A stretch of 37,244 nt of DNA, taken from positions 1-37,244 of the forward strand of contig PBDC01000062.1 of the NCBI GenBank assembly GCA_002717185.1, in the 5' to 3' direction. This DNA comes from Rhodospirillaceae bacterium. GTDB lineage: Bacteria; Pseudomonadota; Alphaproteobacteria; UBA8366; GCA-2717185. The notes beneath the pieces were generated by a model that ran no database searches, had not been told where the DNA came from, and saw nothing but the letters and a program-made list of their open reading frames with translations. A program made the position numbers and the translations under genes. Positions 15,732 through 23,823 of the stretch are shown piece by piece; within the stretch, counting starts at the first letter, position 1; each line of letters opens with the position of its first letter.

Positions 15732-17206
15732 GACCCGGCTCCCAAAAGGAACTTGGCCGCTTCAGTAGCAACACCGATACTGACCCGTGTATCGACACCG
15801 AAGTAAATATTCGCCAGAACCAGCACCCATGTGGGGATCAGCATTGCCAGCGGCGCCTCACCGCTGGGGGCCCCTTCTGGTGCCGGCTGCAAATAGGCCA
15901 CCTCAACCAGGCGCCAGACATAGACGATCGCCATAAGGGAAGAGACCAGTATAAAGATAGCGATCCACCACAATCCACTATCGATCACCGCAAGCAGAAG
16001 ATACCATTTCGAGATGAACCCGGCGGTGAGCGGAACGCCGATTAAGCTGAGCCCACCGACGACAATTGCCGCCATAGTCCAGGGCATGCGTTTGCCGAGT
16101 CCCTGCATCGCGTCGATGGTCACGGAGCCAGCACGCCAGAATAGACAACCAAGCGCCAGGAACAGCGCTCCTTTCATCAGCGCATGGTTGAACAAATGCA
16201 ACATGCCCCCGGTCACTCCCAGTACCGTCGCAAAGGCGATGCCGAGCACCATGTAGCCGATCTGTGCCACGCTGGAATAGGCAAATGAACGTTTGATGTC
16301 ATCTTGGAATATGGCGATTGTCGAGCCGATCAGCATCGCAGCAACGGACAGCGCCATTAGCACGGGCCCGAGCGACATTACCTCGAAGGAAAACTCCGGG
16401 CTAAATATCGTGAAATAGGTCCGGATCAGCACGTAGACCGATACTTTGGTCGCGGTAGCCGCCAGGAACGCCGTCACCACCGACGGGGCGAAAGCGTAGG
16501 CGTTCGGGAGCCAGGAGTGAAGCGGGAATAGCGCTGCCTTTATCGCCAGCCCCACCGCCATGAAGGCGAAGGCCGCTTGGACTGTCCGGCTTTCACCCAA
16601 CGGCTCAACCCGGTTTGCCATGTCGGCAATGTTGAGCGTGCCGGTCGCTTGATAGATCAACCCCACGCCGATCAGAAAGAAGGTCGCGCCGATCGTGCCG
16701 AAGATCAAGTATTGGAAGGATGCGGTCAGGGCGCGCCGATCCGTGCCAAGACTAATCAGGACGTAGGACGATAGTGAGGAGATCTCAAGGAACACGAAGA
16801 TATTGAAGGCATCACCCGTAATCGTAACGCCAAGCAATCCGGTTAAGCACAGCAAGTAGCTGGTGTAGAATAGGGTCTCACGTCCGGCCCCTATTTCTCG
16901 TGCCACGCTAGGTTGGGCGTAGCTGATGACCAGCGCGCTAATCGCCGTCACGATGAGCAATACATAGGCATTGACTGCGTCGACCCGTAATTCAATGCCC
17001 CAGGGTGGCGCCCAACCGCCGAGCCGGTAGGAGATTACGCCACCTTCAAGCACCTGTCCCAGCAGCAGGATGGAAATTGCGAAGGCCGTCCAGCAGACAA
17101 TCACCGCAAGCCCATAGGCCAGTCGCCCCTTGACAAGCAGCACGCAGAGTGGCGCCGACAATAACGGCACCACGATCTGCAAGGCAGGGAGATGAGCGGC
17201 GATCAC
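15728..17206 (-). CDS. mrpD: Na+/H+ antiporter subunit D (MrpD/MnhD/MbhH-like)
   Basis: The 492-residue protein has the conserved transport residues E141 (FVFLEISSLSSYVL), K223 (AIKAALFPLHSWLPNAY) and K254 (ATKVSVYVLI), plus the MrpD-like ITGDAFNIFVFLEI and LFNHALMKGALF segments. MrpD is one of the ion-translocating subunits of the multisubunit Na+(K+)/H+ antiporter in the inner membrane. The start is GTG at 17206, overlapping the stop of mrpC as GTGA. It stands directly after mrpC, as in standard mrp operons and in mbhG-mbhH. Confidence 0.95.
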   Translation of the reverse strand: MIAAHLPALQIVVPLLSAPLCVLLVKGRLAYGLAVIVCWTAFAISILLLGQVLEGGVISYRLGGWAPPWGIELRVDAVNAYVLLIVTAISALVISYAQPSVAREIGAGRETLFYTSYLLCLTGLLGVTITGDAFNIFVFLEISSLSSYVLISLGTDRRALTASFQYLIFGTIGATFFLIGVGLIYQATGTLNIADMANRVEPLGESRTVQAAFAFMAVGLAIKAALFPLHSWLPNAYAFAPSVVTAFLAATATKVSVYVLIRTYFTIFSPEFSFEVMSLGPVLMALSVAAMLIGSTIAIFQDDIKRSFAYSSVAQIGYMVLGIAFATVLGVTGGMLHLFNHALMKGALFLALGCLFWRAGSVTIDAMQGLGKRMPWTMAAIVVGGLSLIGVPLTAGFISKWYLLLAVIDSGLWWIAIFILVSSLMAIVYVWRLVEVAYLQPAPEGAPSGEAPLAMLIPTWVLVLANIYFGVDTRVSIGVATEAAKFLLGAGS

Positions 17207-17556
17207 GTGGCGTTTTCCCGCTTTTCGAAATCGTCTTCCTCAATCGTGCCGTAGGCCTCCTTGATGCGCACGATGAGAGCGAGACCCAGCGCTAGGGTCG
17301 CCACGCCAACGACAATCGCAGTGAGGATTAAAACGTGCGGCAACGGGTTAGAATAGGCTGAAGCGCCGGGGATGACGATCGGCGCCGTACCGCCGGCGAC
17401 TTTGCCCATGGTAAGATAAAAGATGAAGACAGAGGCTTGGAAAATACTGAGCCCCACCATCTTCTTGATCAGATTAGCCCTCGCCATGACAATGTACAGG
17501 CCTGACATCATCAGGAAGATGACGATCCAGTAATTATAGAGGCCGGGCCACTCCAT
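17203..17556 (-). CDS. mrpC: Na+/H+ antiporter subunit C (MrpC/MnhC, NuoK-like)
   Basis: The 117-residue, three-helix protein is homologous to NuoK. Helix 1 is YWIVIFLMMSGLYIVMA, then NLIKKMVGLSIFQASVFIFYL, and helix 3 PLPHVLILTAIVVGVATLALGLALIV with the family's conserved PxPxxLxLTAIVVG pattern. It forms part of the proton path of Mrp antiporters beside MrpA and MrpD. Six bases separate it from mrpB, and its stop overlaps the start of mrpD by 4 bases. Confidence 0.95.
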   Translation of the reverse strand: MEWPGLYNYWIVIFLMMSGLYIVMARANLIKKMVGLSIFQASVFIFYLTMGKVAGGTAPIVIPGASAYSNPLPHVLILTAIVVGVATLALGLALIVRIKEAYGTIEEDDFEKRENAT

Positions 17557-17562
17557 CGCCGT

Positions 17563-18000
17563 CTATTCCTCCATCTCGTCGATCTTGTGGTCGCGTCCAG
17601 CGAAGGCGAAGAAAATGACGATCATGACCGATGCGACGGTCAGGCCGACTCCGAATTCGACGACGAAGATACCGATATGCTGTCCCTTCGGTGCTTCCGC
17701 AGCGAGAACGGAATAGTCAAGATAATTGCCTCCCATCAGCAGCGAGGCGACGCCCGTTCCGCCAAAAATCAGTACGCCGAGCGCCACGCCCGCGCGAATG
17801 TACTTCTCAGGAATGATCCGCTTCGCGTTATCGAGCCCATAAACCAACGCGTACAGTACAAAAGCCGCAGCGAATATCACCCCGGCCTGAAATCCGCCAC
17901 CAGGTCCAAAATCACCATGGAACTGCACGTAAAGTCCAAACAACAGGATGAAAGGGATCAACAACTTGGAAACGACACGAACGACGAGATGATGTCTCAT
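17563..18000 (-). CDS. mrpB: Na+/H+ antiporter subunit B (MrpB/MnhB domain)
   Basis: The 145-residue membrane protein has the MnhB signature HGDFGPGGGFQAGVIFAAAFVLYAL after the first helix, and four predicted helices in all. The C-terminus reads GVGLTVASVMIVIFFAFAGR and ends in a short acidic tail. It is a core small subunit of Mrp complexes (MbhF in the Pyrococcus hydrogenase). The start ATG overlaps the preceding stop by 4 bases (ATGA). Confidence 0.95.
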   Translation of the reverse strand: MRHHLVVRVVSKLLIPFILLFGLYVQFHGDFGPGGGFQAGVIFAAAFVLYALVYGLDNAKRIIPEKYIRAGVALGVLIFGGTGVASLLMGGNYLDYSVLAAEAPKGQHIGIFVVEFGVGLTVASVMIVIFFAFAGRDHKIDEMEE

Positions 18001-18533
18001 ACGACGTCCTCATCTTCTTTGCGACGGCCAATTCTAAGCCGGCTCAAGAGGACCATTACGCCAATTCCGGCTGTAAAGATCACCGTCACTTCGCCCAAGG
18101 TATCATAGCCACGATAGCTAGCGAGGACGGCGGTTACCATGTTAGGGACGCTGGTTTCTTCCAGTGATTTCTCGATGTAGCGCGGCGCGACATGTTGGTG
18201 AACAGGCGCTTGCGGATCTCCGTAATTCGGCATGTCCAAGGTGCCATAGACCAGAGTCGCACCGGTTACTAAAACCACGAGTAAGGGCAACCAAGTCTTT
18301 TGATCCGGCACCTTTTCACGCCGTCCGCATAGGGACAGTGCCCCCAGCATCAGCACAGTGGAAATACCGGCACCAACAGCGGCTTCCGTGAACGCCACAT
18401 CCACCCCGTCGACGACGACGAAGAAGGTCGCGGCGAGCAGACTATAAATTCCGCTCAGCATGACTATGGCGAACAAATTATGCAGGCGGATGATCAGGAA
18501 AACCGTCAACACCATGAAGCTGAGGACAACCAT
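17997..18533 (-). CDS. MrpA C-terminal-like subunit (fused MbhD- and MbhE-like parts)
   Basis: This 178-residue membrane protein corresponds to the C-terminal end of MrpA rather than to full MrpA. The first half (NLFAIVMLSGIYSLLAA and FTEAAVGAGISTVLMLGAL) matches the MbhD/DUF4040 part. The second half (RGYDTLGEVTVIFTAGIGVMVLL) matches the MbhE-like part. In standard Mrp both are attached to a NuoL-like protein of over 750 residues, whereas in archaeal Mbh/Mrp units they are separate subunits. Here they form one standalone protein between mrpG and mrpB, the same place as mbhD-mbhE. Five bases separate it from mrpG. Confidence 0.9.
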   Translation of the reverse strand: MVVLSFMVLTVFLIIRLHNLFAIVMLSGIYSLLAATFFVVVDGVDVAFTEAAVGAGISTVLMLGALSLCGRREKVPDQKTWLPLLVVLVTGATLVYGTLDMPNYGDPQAPVHQHVAPRYIEKSLEETSVPNMVTAVLASYRGYDTLGEVTVIFTAGIGVMVLLSRLRIGRRKEDEDVV

Positions 18534-18538
18534 ATCGA

Positions 18539-18886
18539 CTACGTTTTCGATGACGTGTCCCCCTTCCCAATATCGGCCTGGTTGTCACGGCTCCAAGGTT
18601 TTTCACCCTGCGACAGTGCCGCGTTTGCCAAGGCGTAAGAAGAAGTCGGGCTGGCGAAGAAATAAAACACCAGGATCAACAGAAGTTTGACAGTAATTAG
18701 GGACAAACCGCCCTGTATCATCAGCCCAGCTATGAACAGCCCAGCACCCAGCGTATCGGTGACGCCCGCGCCATGCATGCGAGCGTAAAAATCAGGTAGC
18801 CGGATCAGCCCAATACCACCGACGAGGATGAAGAACGAACCACCGGCCAGAAGTATGCCAGAAATGATGTCGAGAAGCGTGACCAT
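18539..18886 (-). CDS. mrpG: Na+/H+ antiporter subunit G (MrpG/MnhG)
   Basis: The product has about 115 residues and the MnhG signature IGLIRLPDFYARMHGAGVTDTLG, between a first helix (ISGILLAGGSFFILVGGIG) and two further helices. SPTSSYALANAAL is also characteristic. It is a small scaffold subunit required for assembly of Mrp antiporters. The ATG at 18886 shares its A with the upstream TGA (TGATG); the TTG at 18889 is an unnecessary earlier start. Confidence 0.95.
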   Translation of the reverse strand: MVTLLDIISGILLAGGSFFILVGGIGLIRLPDFYARMHGAGVTDTLGAGLFIAGLMIQGGLSLITVKLLLILVFYFFASPTSSYALANAALSQGEKPWSRDNQADIGKGDTSSKT

Positions 18887-19179
18887 CAATCCCTCTCGCC
18901 TTCCGGCGCCCGACTACCAGACTGCGCGAAATTCCCGTAGCGGAAAAACTTCAAGACCGCTAGCGTTCCTACAAAATTGATCAATGCGTATAGCAACGCG
19001 ATATCCATGAAATCCGGACGATCCGTGAGAAAGCCCAATATCGCAATCATCAGCACAGTCTTGGTACCGAAAGAATTCACCGCCAAGACACGGTCGAACA
19101 ATGTCGGCCCCAACAACGCCCGAAACAGTGCCAATAGCATTGCGACGCAAAGCGCCGCGGTGGCAGCGGCGAACATCAT
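18886..19179 (-). CDS. mrpF: Na+/H+ antiporter subunit F (MrpF/MnhF)
   Basis: This 97-residue protein has three helices and the conserved LLGPTLFDRVLAVNSFGTKTV stretch, then DIALLYALINFVGTLAVLKFF. These are diagnostic of MrpF. Its start overlaps the mrpE stop (ATGATG context), and its stop overlaps mrpG, so the three genes are translationally coupled. Confidence 0.95.
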   Translation of the reverse strand: MMFAAATAALCVAMLLALFRALLGPTLFDRVLAVNSFGTKTVLMIAILGFLTDRPDFMDIALLYALINFVGTLAVLKFFRYGNFAQSGSRAPEGERD

Positions 19180-19685
19180 GCCGGCCCTTCCAGTGCCGAA
19201 ACCCGGCGATCCATTTCTCCGGACTCCAAATCGTCCTTCGTCGCATTGCTGAGCGCGTGCACAACAAACTCATCGCCATCAATATCCACGGTAACGGTAC
19301 CTGGAGTTAGGGTGATCGAATTGGCATAAATTACCTTGCAAAGATCGTTGCGCTGCGAGGCTTTCACGCGGAATAACTGCGGATTTACAGGCAGACGCGG
19401 TGATAGGATTCGCTTCGTGACATCAATATTAGCGAGCACAATCTCCTTGATCAGCCAAAGCCAATAGCGCGGCAGAAATTTAGACAGATGAACCGGGTAG
19501 GTCTCGCGGTCAACAACATCCATACGTAGCGCGATGCCCACGCAGATCGCGCAAGAGATCACCCCGAGAACGAACCAAAATGTCTGATAGACGCCAGAAA
19601 GTACCAACCAAGTTACGTAAAGCGTAACCCCCAGCGCGACAACGTGCTTCAAAACCCGCCCCCACAACTCTATCAAAGCGCACAT
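19176..19685 (-). CDS. mrpE: Na+/H+ antiporter subunit E (MrpE/MnhE)
   Basis: The protein of about 169 residues has two N-terminal helices, then the MrpE core PRYWLWLIKEIVLANIDV, SPRLPVNPQLFRV and NSITLTPGTVTVDIDGDEFVVHAL, a match across the whole length. MrpE is required for assembly or energisation of Mrp antiporters. It is the first gene of the operon. The ATG at 19685 is preferred over the GTG at 19736, since the extra 17 residues are basic and unlike the family and the GTG lacks a ribosome-binding site. Confidence 0.93.
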   Translation of the reverse strand: MCALIELWGRVLKHVVALGVTLYVTWLVLSGVYQTFWFVLGVISCAICVGIALRMDVVDRETYPVHLSKFLPRYWLWLIKEIVLANIDVTKRILSPRLPVNPQLFRVKASQRNDLCKVIYANSITLTPGTVTVDIDGDEFVVHALSNATKDDLESGEMDRRVSALEGPA

Positions 19686-19845
19686 TGACAATTTCCGGCG
19701 CGACTTAATGTAAGTATGCCGAAGCGTTCCGGGCACGCCAATATTTTATCGCGATTTTTTTTAAATCAATAGATCGCAAATTTCACCCTGCAGCCCTTCT
19801 GCGCTAGGCTAAGCGTGAGAAAAGCAAAAAATCTGGATTTTTTTT
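19686..19845. promoter_or_regulatory. Divergent promoter region between mrpE and the oxygenase gene
   Basis: This 160-bp AT-rich interval separates two divergent transcription units: the antiporter operon on the minus strand and the IPNS-like/enolase pair on the plus strand. It contains runs of eight T at 19755-19764 and directly before the ATG at 19846. Promoters for both units should lie here by position. I cannot assign individual -35/-10 boxes with confidence, and the oxygenase gene has at best a weak GGA ribosome-binding site. Confidence 0.55.
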
Positions 19846-20886
19846 ATGCACCTCTTTCAGGAAAAAGCGCCGTTGGATCACGATGCCGCGTTGGCACAAC
19901 TAGCCATTCTTGACCTGGGTCCCTATCTCGAGGGGCGGGAAGACGCCCTGGCACGCCTCGCCAACGAAATTAGGCATGCCTGCGAAACAATTGGGTTTTT
20001 CTATATTTCGAACCACCGCATATCCGAAGAATTAATCAAAAACGCGTTCGAACAGTCGCGGCGCTTCCACGCACTGCCGCTATTGGAAAAGCAAAAACTA
20101 CCGCTTGATAAGCACAATGTTGGCTATCTGCCGATGAATGAGAGCGTTCAAAAACACTCGACGGTCCACAAAGCTACCAAGCCAAACCAAAACGAATCCT
20201 TTTTCATCACCCATGACCGAGGGCCGGACCATCCGGATGTCATCGCACGCATACCGTTGCGCGGCGGCAACTACTGGCCGGAAGAATTACCCGGGTTCCG
20301 TGAAGGAATTATGGCCTATTTTCAGGCCCTGAACGATCTGGGCCAGCGACTTGTTCCAGCGTTCTCGGTCGCGCTAGGGATGCCCCCGGACTACCTTGAA
20401 GAAGATTTCGCCAACGAGAACAACGCCAAGCTGCGCCTTCTGCATTACCCACCGACGCAGGTAGAGGACAATGATTTTGGCACCGGACCACATACGGACA
20501 ACTCCTTTATGACAATCCTGGCCCGCGACAACACGCCGGGTCTGGCGATCCGAATGCCGTCCGGCGAATGGCTAGCGCCTCCAGTAATTCCCGGCACCTT
20601 TTTGGTCAACATCGGCAACATGATCCGGCGGATGTCAAACGATCGGTTTTTGTCTACGGCGCACGGTGTCATCGTAGAAGGCGATACCGATCGCTATTCC
20701 TTGGCCTATTTCCATAGCCCGAACGTTAAAAGATTGATCAAGGTCGCCCCAGGCTGCGTAGATGAAGCGCATCCAACGAAGTACGAACCGGCTCTCTATG
20801 CTGACCTGATCCGCGAATTTTACCAAGCCAACTACTTCCACCAAGACGGCTACGGAAAGGCGGAGATTAAGAACCGTTACAACTGA
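19846..20886 (+). CDS. Isopenicillin N synthase-like Fe(II)/2-oxoglutarate oxygenase
   Basis: The 346-residue protein has the two-part architecture of the IPNS-like family: an N-terminal DIOX_N region (IRHACETIGFFYISNHRIS) and a C-terminal 2OG-Fe(II) oxygenase domain. Iron ligands are H216 and D218 (GPHTDNSF) and H273 (STAHGVI); the RxS co-substrate motif is R283-Y-S285. Bacterial members oxidise diverse small molecules, so the substrate is unknown. The gene ends 16 bases before an enolase-superfamily gene, and the two probably act in one catabolic route. Confidence 0.93.
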   Translation: MHLFQEKAPLDHDAALAQLAILDLGPYLEGREDALARLANEIRHACETIGFFYISNHRISEELIKNAFEQSRRFHALPLLEKQKLPLDKHNVGYLPMNESVQKHSTVHKATKPNQNESFFITHDRGPDHPDVIARIPLRGGNYWPEELPGFREGIMAYFQALNDLGQRLVPAFSVALGMPPDYLEEDFANENNAKLRLLHYPPTQVEDNDFGTGPHTDNSFMTILARDNTPGLAIRMPSGEWLAPPVIPGTFLVNIGNMIRRMSNDRFLSTAHGVIVEGDTDRYSLAYFHSPNVKRLIKVAPGCVDEAHPTKYEPALYADLIREFYQANYFHQDGYGKAEIKNRYN

Positions 20887-20902
20887 TTAAGCAGGGAACT
20901 TT

Positions 20903-22081
20903 ATGGCCGATACGCCTAAGATCGAGCGGATAGAATTCACAGTCTTTGAGATCAAGGTCGAGAACATGACGACCGATCCAGCGGGCTTTGGTATCGCCTA
21001 TTCGCCGGGCCGCGCCGATCCGCAAATCCGCTTCGGGATGCGCGTCTATGCTGATAATGGTGTTGTCGGTGAATACGTCCCCGGCCGGGGGCGGGCAAAA
21101 GTTATAAAGTCGGCCTGCGAAGCCCTTAGTCATTCGCTGATCGGCAAGCCGGCACTGCAACGCGAACGCCACTATCGAGTTTTGCGCGGCATGACCAAAC
21201 ATATTGGAGAGGTGGGAATTGGCGCGCTGGATATCGCGCTGTGGGACCTCGCAGGTAAGCATTATAATGCACCGGTAGCCGAGTTGTTGGGTGGCCATCG
21301 TGACCGGCTGCCGGCCTATGCCAGTACAATTCATGGCGACCGCCACCCCAAAGGCCTGTCCAGTCCAGAGGCCTATGCCGATTTTGCTGAACGATGCTAT
21401 GAGCTTGGCTACCGTGCCTACAAAATGCATGGATGGTCAGGTAACGTAGCGGAGGAATCAGAAATGATCCGCGCGGTCACCAAACGTGTCGGCGGTAAGA
21501 TGGCGATCATGTACGACGCCTCTGGCCAACCCAAGACGCTGGCCGACGCGATCCGGATCGGCAAGGTGTGCGACGAGTGCGATCTGTACTGGCTAGAGGA
21601 CCCCTATTCCGATGGCGGCATTTCTATTCATGGTCACACAACACTAAAGAAAAATATCAATACACCTTTATTAATAACTGAATTTGTTCGTAATTTAGAA
21701 ACAACAACTGACATCATGGTTTCTGGAGCAACCGACTTCGGCCGCGCGGACCCGGACTATGACGGCGGGTTGACTGGCTGCCACAAGGTGGCTGTTGCTG
21801 CCGAGGGGCTAGGCATGGATGTTGAAATTCACTCCTGCGGTCCAGCCATGCGGCATCTGATGGCAGCGTGTCGCAACGCTAACTACTACGAAGTGAACCT
21901 TGTCCATCCCGACTGCCCAAACGCCTGGTCCTTGCCCTTTTACACCGGAGGCTATTCCGACCAACTCGACTGCGTCGACGAAGACGGCTGCGTCAGAGTG
22001 CCAGACGGGCCAGGCTTCGGAGTTGGATACGATTGGAATGCTATCGAACGCGCCGCCTTGGAAACTACGATTATAAAATAG
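20903..22081 (+). CDS. Mandelate racemase/muconate lactonizing enzyme family (enolase superfamily)
   Basis: This 392-residue protein has an N-terminal capping domain and a C-terminal barrel. Likely catalytic residues are K174 in KMH (second-strand KxH rather than KxK), metal ligands D205, E232 (WLEDPY) and E260 (LITEF), and H310 (EIHSCGP). That set suggests a sugar-acid dehydratase or racemase, but the substrate is not readable. The family abstracts a proton alpha to a carboxylate. Bases about 21641-21720, encoding the strand with E260, have only about 26% GC by my count, against a GC-rich remainder. The gene follows the oxygenase by 16 bases. Confidence 0.92.
   Translation: MADTPKIERIEFTVFEIKVENMTTDPAGFGIAYSPGRADPQIRFGMRVYADNGVVGEYVPGRGRAKVIKSACEALSHSLIGKPALQRERHYRVLRGMTKHIGEVGIGALDIALWDLAGKHYNAPVAELLGGHRDRLPAYASTIHGDRHPKGLSSPEAYADFAERCYELGYRAYKMHGWSGNVAEESEMIRAVTKRVGGKMAIMYDASGQPKTLADAIRIGKVCDECDLYWLEDPYSDGGISIHGHTTLKKNINTPLLITEFVRNLETTTDIMVSGATDFGRADPDYDGGLTGCHKVAVAAEGLGMDVEIHSCGPAMRHLMAACRNANYYEVNLVHPDCPNAWSLPFYTGGYSDQLDCVDEDGCVRVPDGPGFGVGYDWNAIERAALETTIIK
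21641..21720 (+). other. Sharply AT-rich patch inside the enolase-superfamily gene
   Basis: Counting by eye, about 21 of 80 bases are G or C. The patch uses AAA, AAT, TTA, ATA, ACT, GAA, TTT and GTT codons, while the flanking codons of the same gene are mostly C- or G-ending. The reading frame is kept, and the patch encodes the third metal ligand E260. It may mark a recombined segment or a constrained nucleotide-level element. Confidence 0.8.
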
Positions 22082-22525
22082 GAAACACGTTCATAGCAGA
22101 CTATTTAGCCTAGACCCTACGCGGGAGTAACAGCTAACCAGCTAAGAACAAATCGATTTTCTCACCTCAAGAGAATTTGGGAGGTTTTTGGTCTTCGGCG
22201 ACTGCAAACCAAAGGTCATAGACGCCGGCAACGGTTTAGTTGTGCTGCGGTTCGCTAAACATTACAGGCGTGCCTTGATCCGTATTAACCATACCAGCCG
22301 TTGCACCATTTTGTAATTCAGATAACTATTATCGCAGCGTGCTTTCTGGACAAACCAAGGCACCGCTTTGCAACAAGATCCAGTCTATGCCGATAGCACG
22401 ATGGTTCAAACGCTCTCCTTGTTTGCCCTGAGGAGAATATTACCTTAGAACGCCACAATTCGTTAACAGGCGTGCGGCTTAGAGCGGCGGCGCTGCGAAT
22501 AGGAACTCAAGGGTGGAGCGACGCC
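22082..22525. other. 444-bp stretch without a confident gene, upstream of coxG
   Basis: No convincing open frame is present. On the minus strand, about 22230-22315, a short in-frame stretch reads QNGATAGMVNTDQGTPVMF and ends in TAA, but it has stops close upstream, so it could be a gene remnant or chance. The last 100 bases should hold the promoter of the cox cluster. I see no clear terminator hairpin for the enolase gene. Confidence 0.4.
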
Positions 22526-23170
22526 ATGGAGATGTCAGGCGAACATACTATTCCGGCCCCGCGACAAGCGGTTTGGGATGCGCTGAACGACGCGGAAGTA
22601 CTGAAAGCTTGCATTCCCGGCTGCGAAACGTTGGAAAAAACCTCCGATACGGAAATGACTGCGACCGTCACCGCGAAGGTCGGGCCGGTTAAAGCTAAGT
22701 TTAACGGTTCGGTTACCTTGAGTGAAATCGATGCCCCAAACGGTTACCGTATCTCCGGCGAGGGCAAGGGCGGTGCGGCTGGATTTGCCAGGGGTGGTGC
22801 ACAGATTGCACTCACCGATTCTCAAGATGGTGGTACTATTCTGCAATACACCGTTGATGCGACGGTCGGTGGTAAACTCGCGCAGATCGGTTCTCGACTA
22901 ATTGACGCATCAGCGAAAAAACTGTCTGGCGAGTTCTTCAATGCATTTGCCGCGCATGTCTCCGTGGAAGCAGAGGATGAAACGCCATCGGATCCTGAGG
23001 CCAATACAGAAGACATACAGGAACCCGACGTGGCGCCAGCATCGGCAAAGCCGGAGCGCGACCCTTACGGTCGGCGTTGGAAAGGTTACAGTCCAATGAC
23101 TTGGATCAGCGGAGCGGTCTGCGTGATCCTGATTTTAATTGCAACCTTCAAATACATTACAGAACTTTAG
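22526..23170 (+). CDS. coxG: CoxG-like protein (SRPBCC domain with C-terminal membrane anchor)
   Basis: The 214-residue product starts [22 protein letters not shown] and has the CoxG pattern [21 protein letters not shown] and the final helix of the SRPBCC fold to about residue 147. A charged linker and a single C-terminal membrane helix ([16 protein letters not shown]) follow. CoxG proteins are thought to recruit the molybdenum hydroxylase to the cytoplasmic membrane. The ATG at 22526 has GGTGGAG about 8 bases upstream; the longer frame from 22472 adds a sequence unlike the family. It is the first gene of the cox cluster, 152 bases before coxS. Confidence 0.92.
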   Translation: MEMSGEHTIPAPRQAVWDALNDAEVLKACIPGCETLEKTSDTEMTATVTAKVGPVKAKFNGSVTLSEIDAPNGYRISGEGKGGAAGFARGGAQIALTDSQDGGTILQYTVDATVGGKLAQIGSRLIDASAKKLSGEFFNAFAAHVSVEAEDETPSDPEANTEDIQEPDVAPASAKPERDPYGRRWKGYSPMTWISGAVCVILILIATFKYITEL

Positions 23171-23322
23171 TAACAACCACCTTCGAAATACCGAGTTCTC
23201 TTGACCTAACCGCCGCACGAAAGCAAACTCGGCCCGTGGGCGGCAGAACCTCTGTCAGTCCCGCTGAGACAAGCCAACGAACCCCGTCGGGAGACACCCG
23301 TACGGGCCAGGGAGGGTTAGGA

Positions 23323-23793
23323 ATGCCTGTCACCGTATCCATGACGGTGAACGGCAAGGCGGTATCGGGGGAAGTCGAACCCCGCACCTTGCTCGTTCAA
23401 TTTATCCGCGAAAACCTCAGATTGACCGGAACGCATGTCGGCTGCGATACCAGCCAATGCGGTGCCTGTGTCGTCCACATCAACGGAACGTCCGTAAAGA
23501 GTTGCACTCAGCTTGCCGTCCAATGTGAAGGCGCTGAAGTCAAAACCATTGAAAGCCTTGCCACAGACGGAGAACTGCATCCAATGCAGGAAGCGTTCCG
23601 CCAAAACCACGGCTTGCAATGTGGTTTTTGCACGCCCGGCATGGTCATGAGCGCGGTAGACCTGGTGAAAGAAAACCCGGATCCAAGCGAACAGGAAATC
23701 CGTGAGTGGCTGGAAGGCAACATCTGCCGATGTACCGGCTACCACAATATCGTCAAATCCATAAAAGCCGGCGCAGAGGCTATGCGCGGCTAA
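23323..23793 (+). CDS. coxS: Molybdenum hydroxylase small subunit, [2Fe-2S] (CoxS-like)
   Basis: The 156-residue protein binds two [2Fe-2S] clusters. The plant-type ferredoxin domain has C41, C46, C49 and C61 ([11 protein letters not shown]), and the all-helical second domain has C100, C103, C135 and C137 (QCGFCTPG and ICRCTGY). It carries electrons from the molybdenum site to FAD in CODH and xanthine-oxidase-type enzymes. The ATG at 23323 follows GGAGGG and matches the family start; the frame open from 23077 overlaps coxG and is not a credible N-terminus. coxL begins 30 bases downstream. Confidence 0.96.
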   Translation: MPVTVSMTVNGKAVSGEVEPRTLLVQFIRENLRLTGTHVGCDTSQCGACVVHINGTSVKSCTQLAVQCEGAEVKTIESLATDGELHPMQEAFRQNHGLQCGFCTPGMVMSAVDLVKENPDPSEQEIREWLEGNICRCTGYHNIVKSIKAGAEAMRG

Positions 23794-23823
23794 CATCCCG
23801 AATAGGGACAGGGAGAGAATGCG

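Noticed and set aside
17587..18108. A 173-codon plus-strand ORF opposite mrpB
   Set aside because: Shadow of mrpB and the MbhD/E-like gene; highly charged, without recognisable domains.
22230..22315. Minus-strand peptide resembling a protein C-terminus
   Set aside because: The open stretch is under 30 codons with stops immediately upstream; too short to separate a remnant from chance.
23077..23322. N-terminal extension of coxS overlapping coxG
   Set aside because: The extension is unlike any CoxS, while the ATG at 23323 has a good ribosome-binding site and matches family length.
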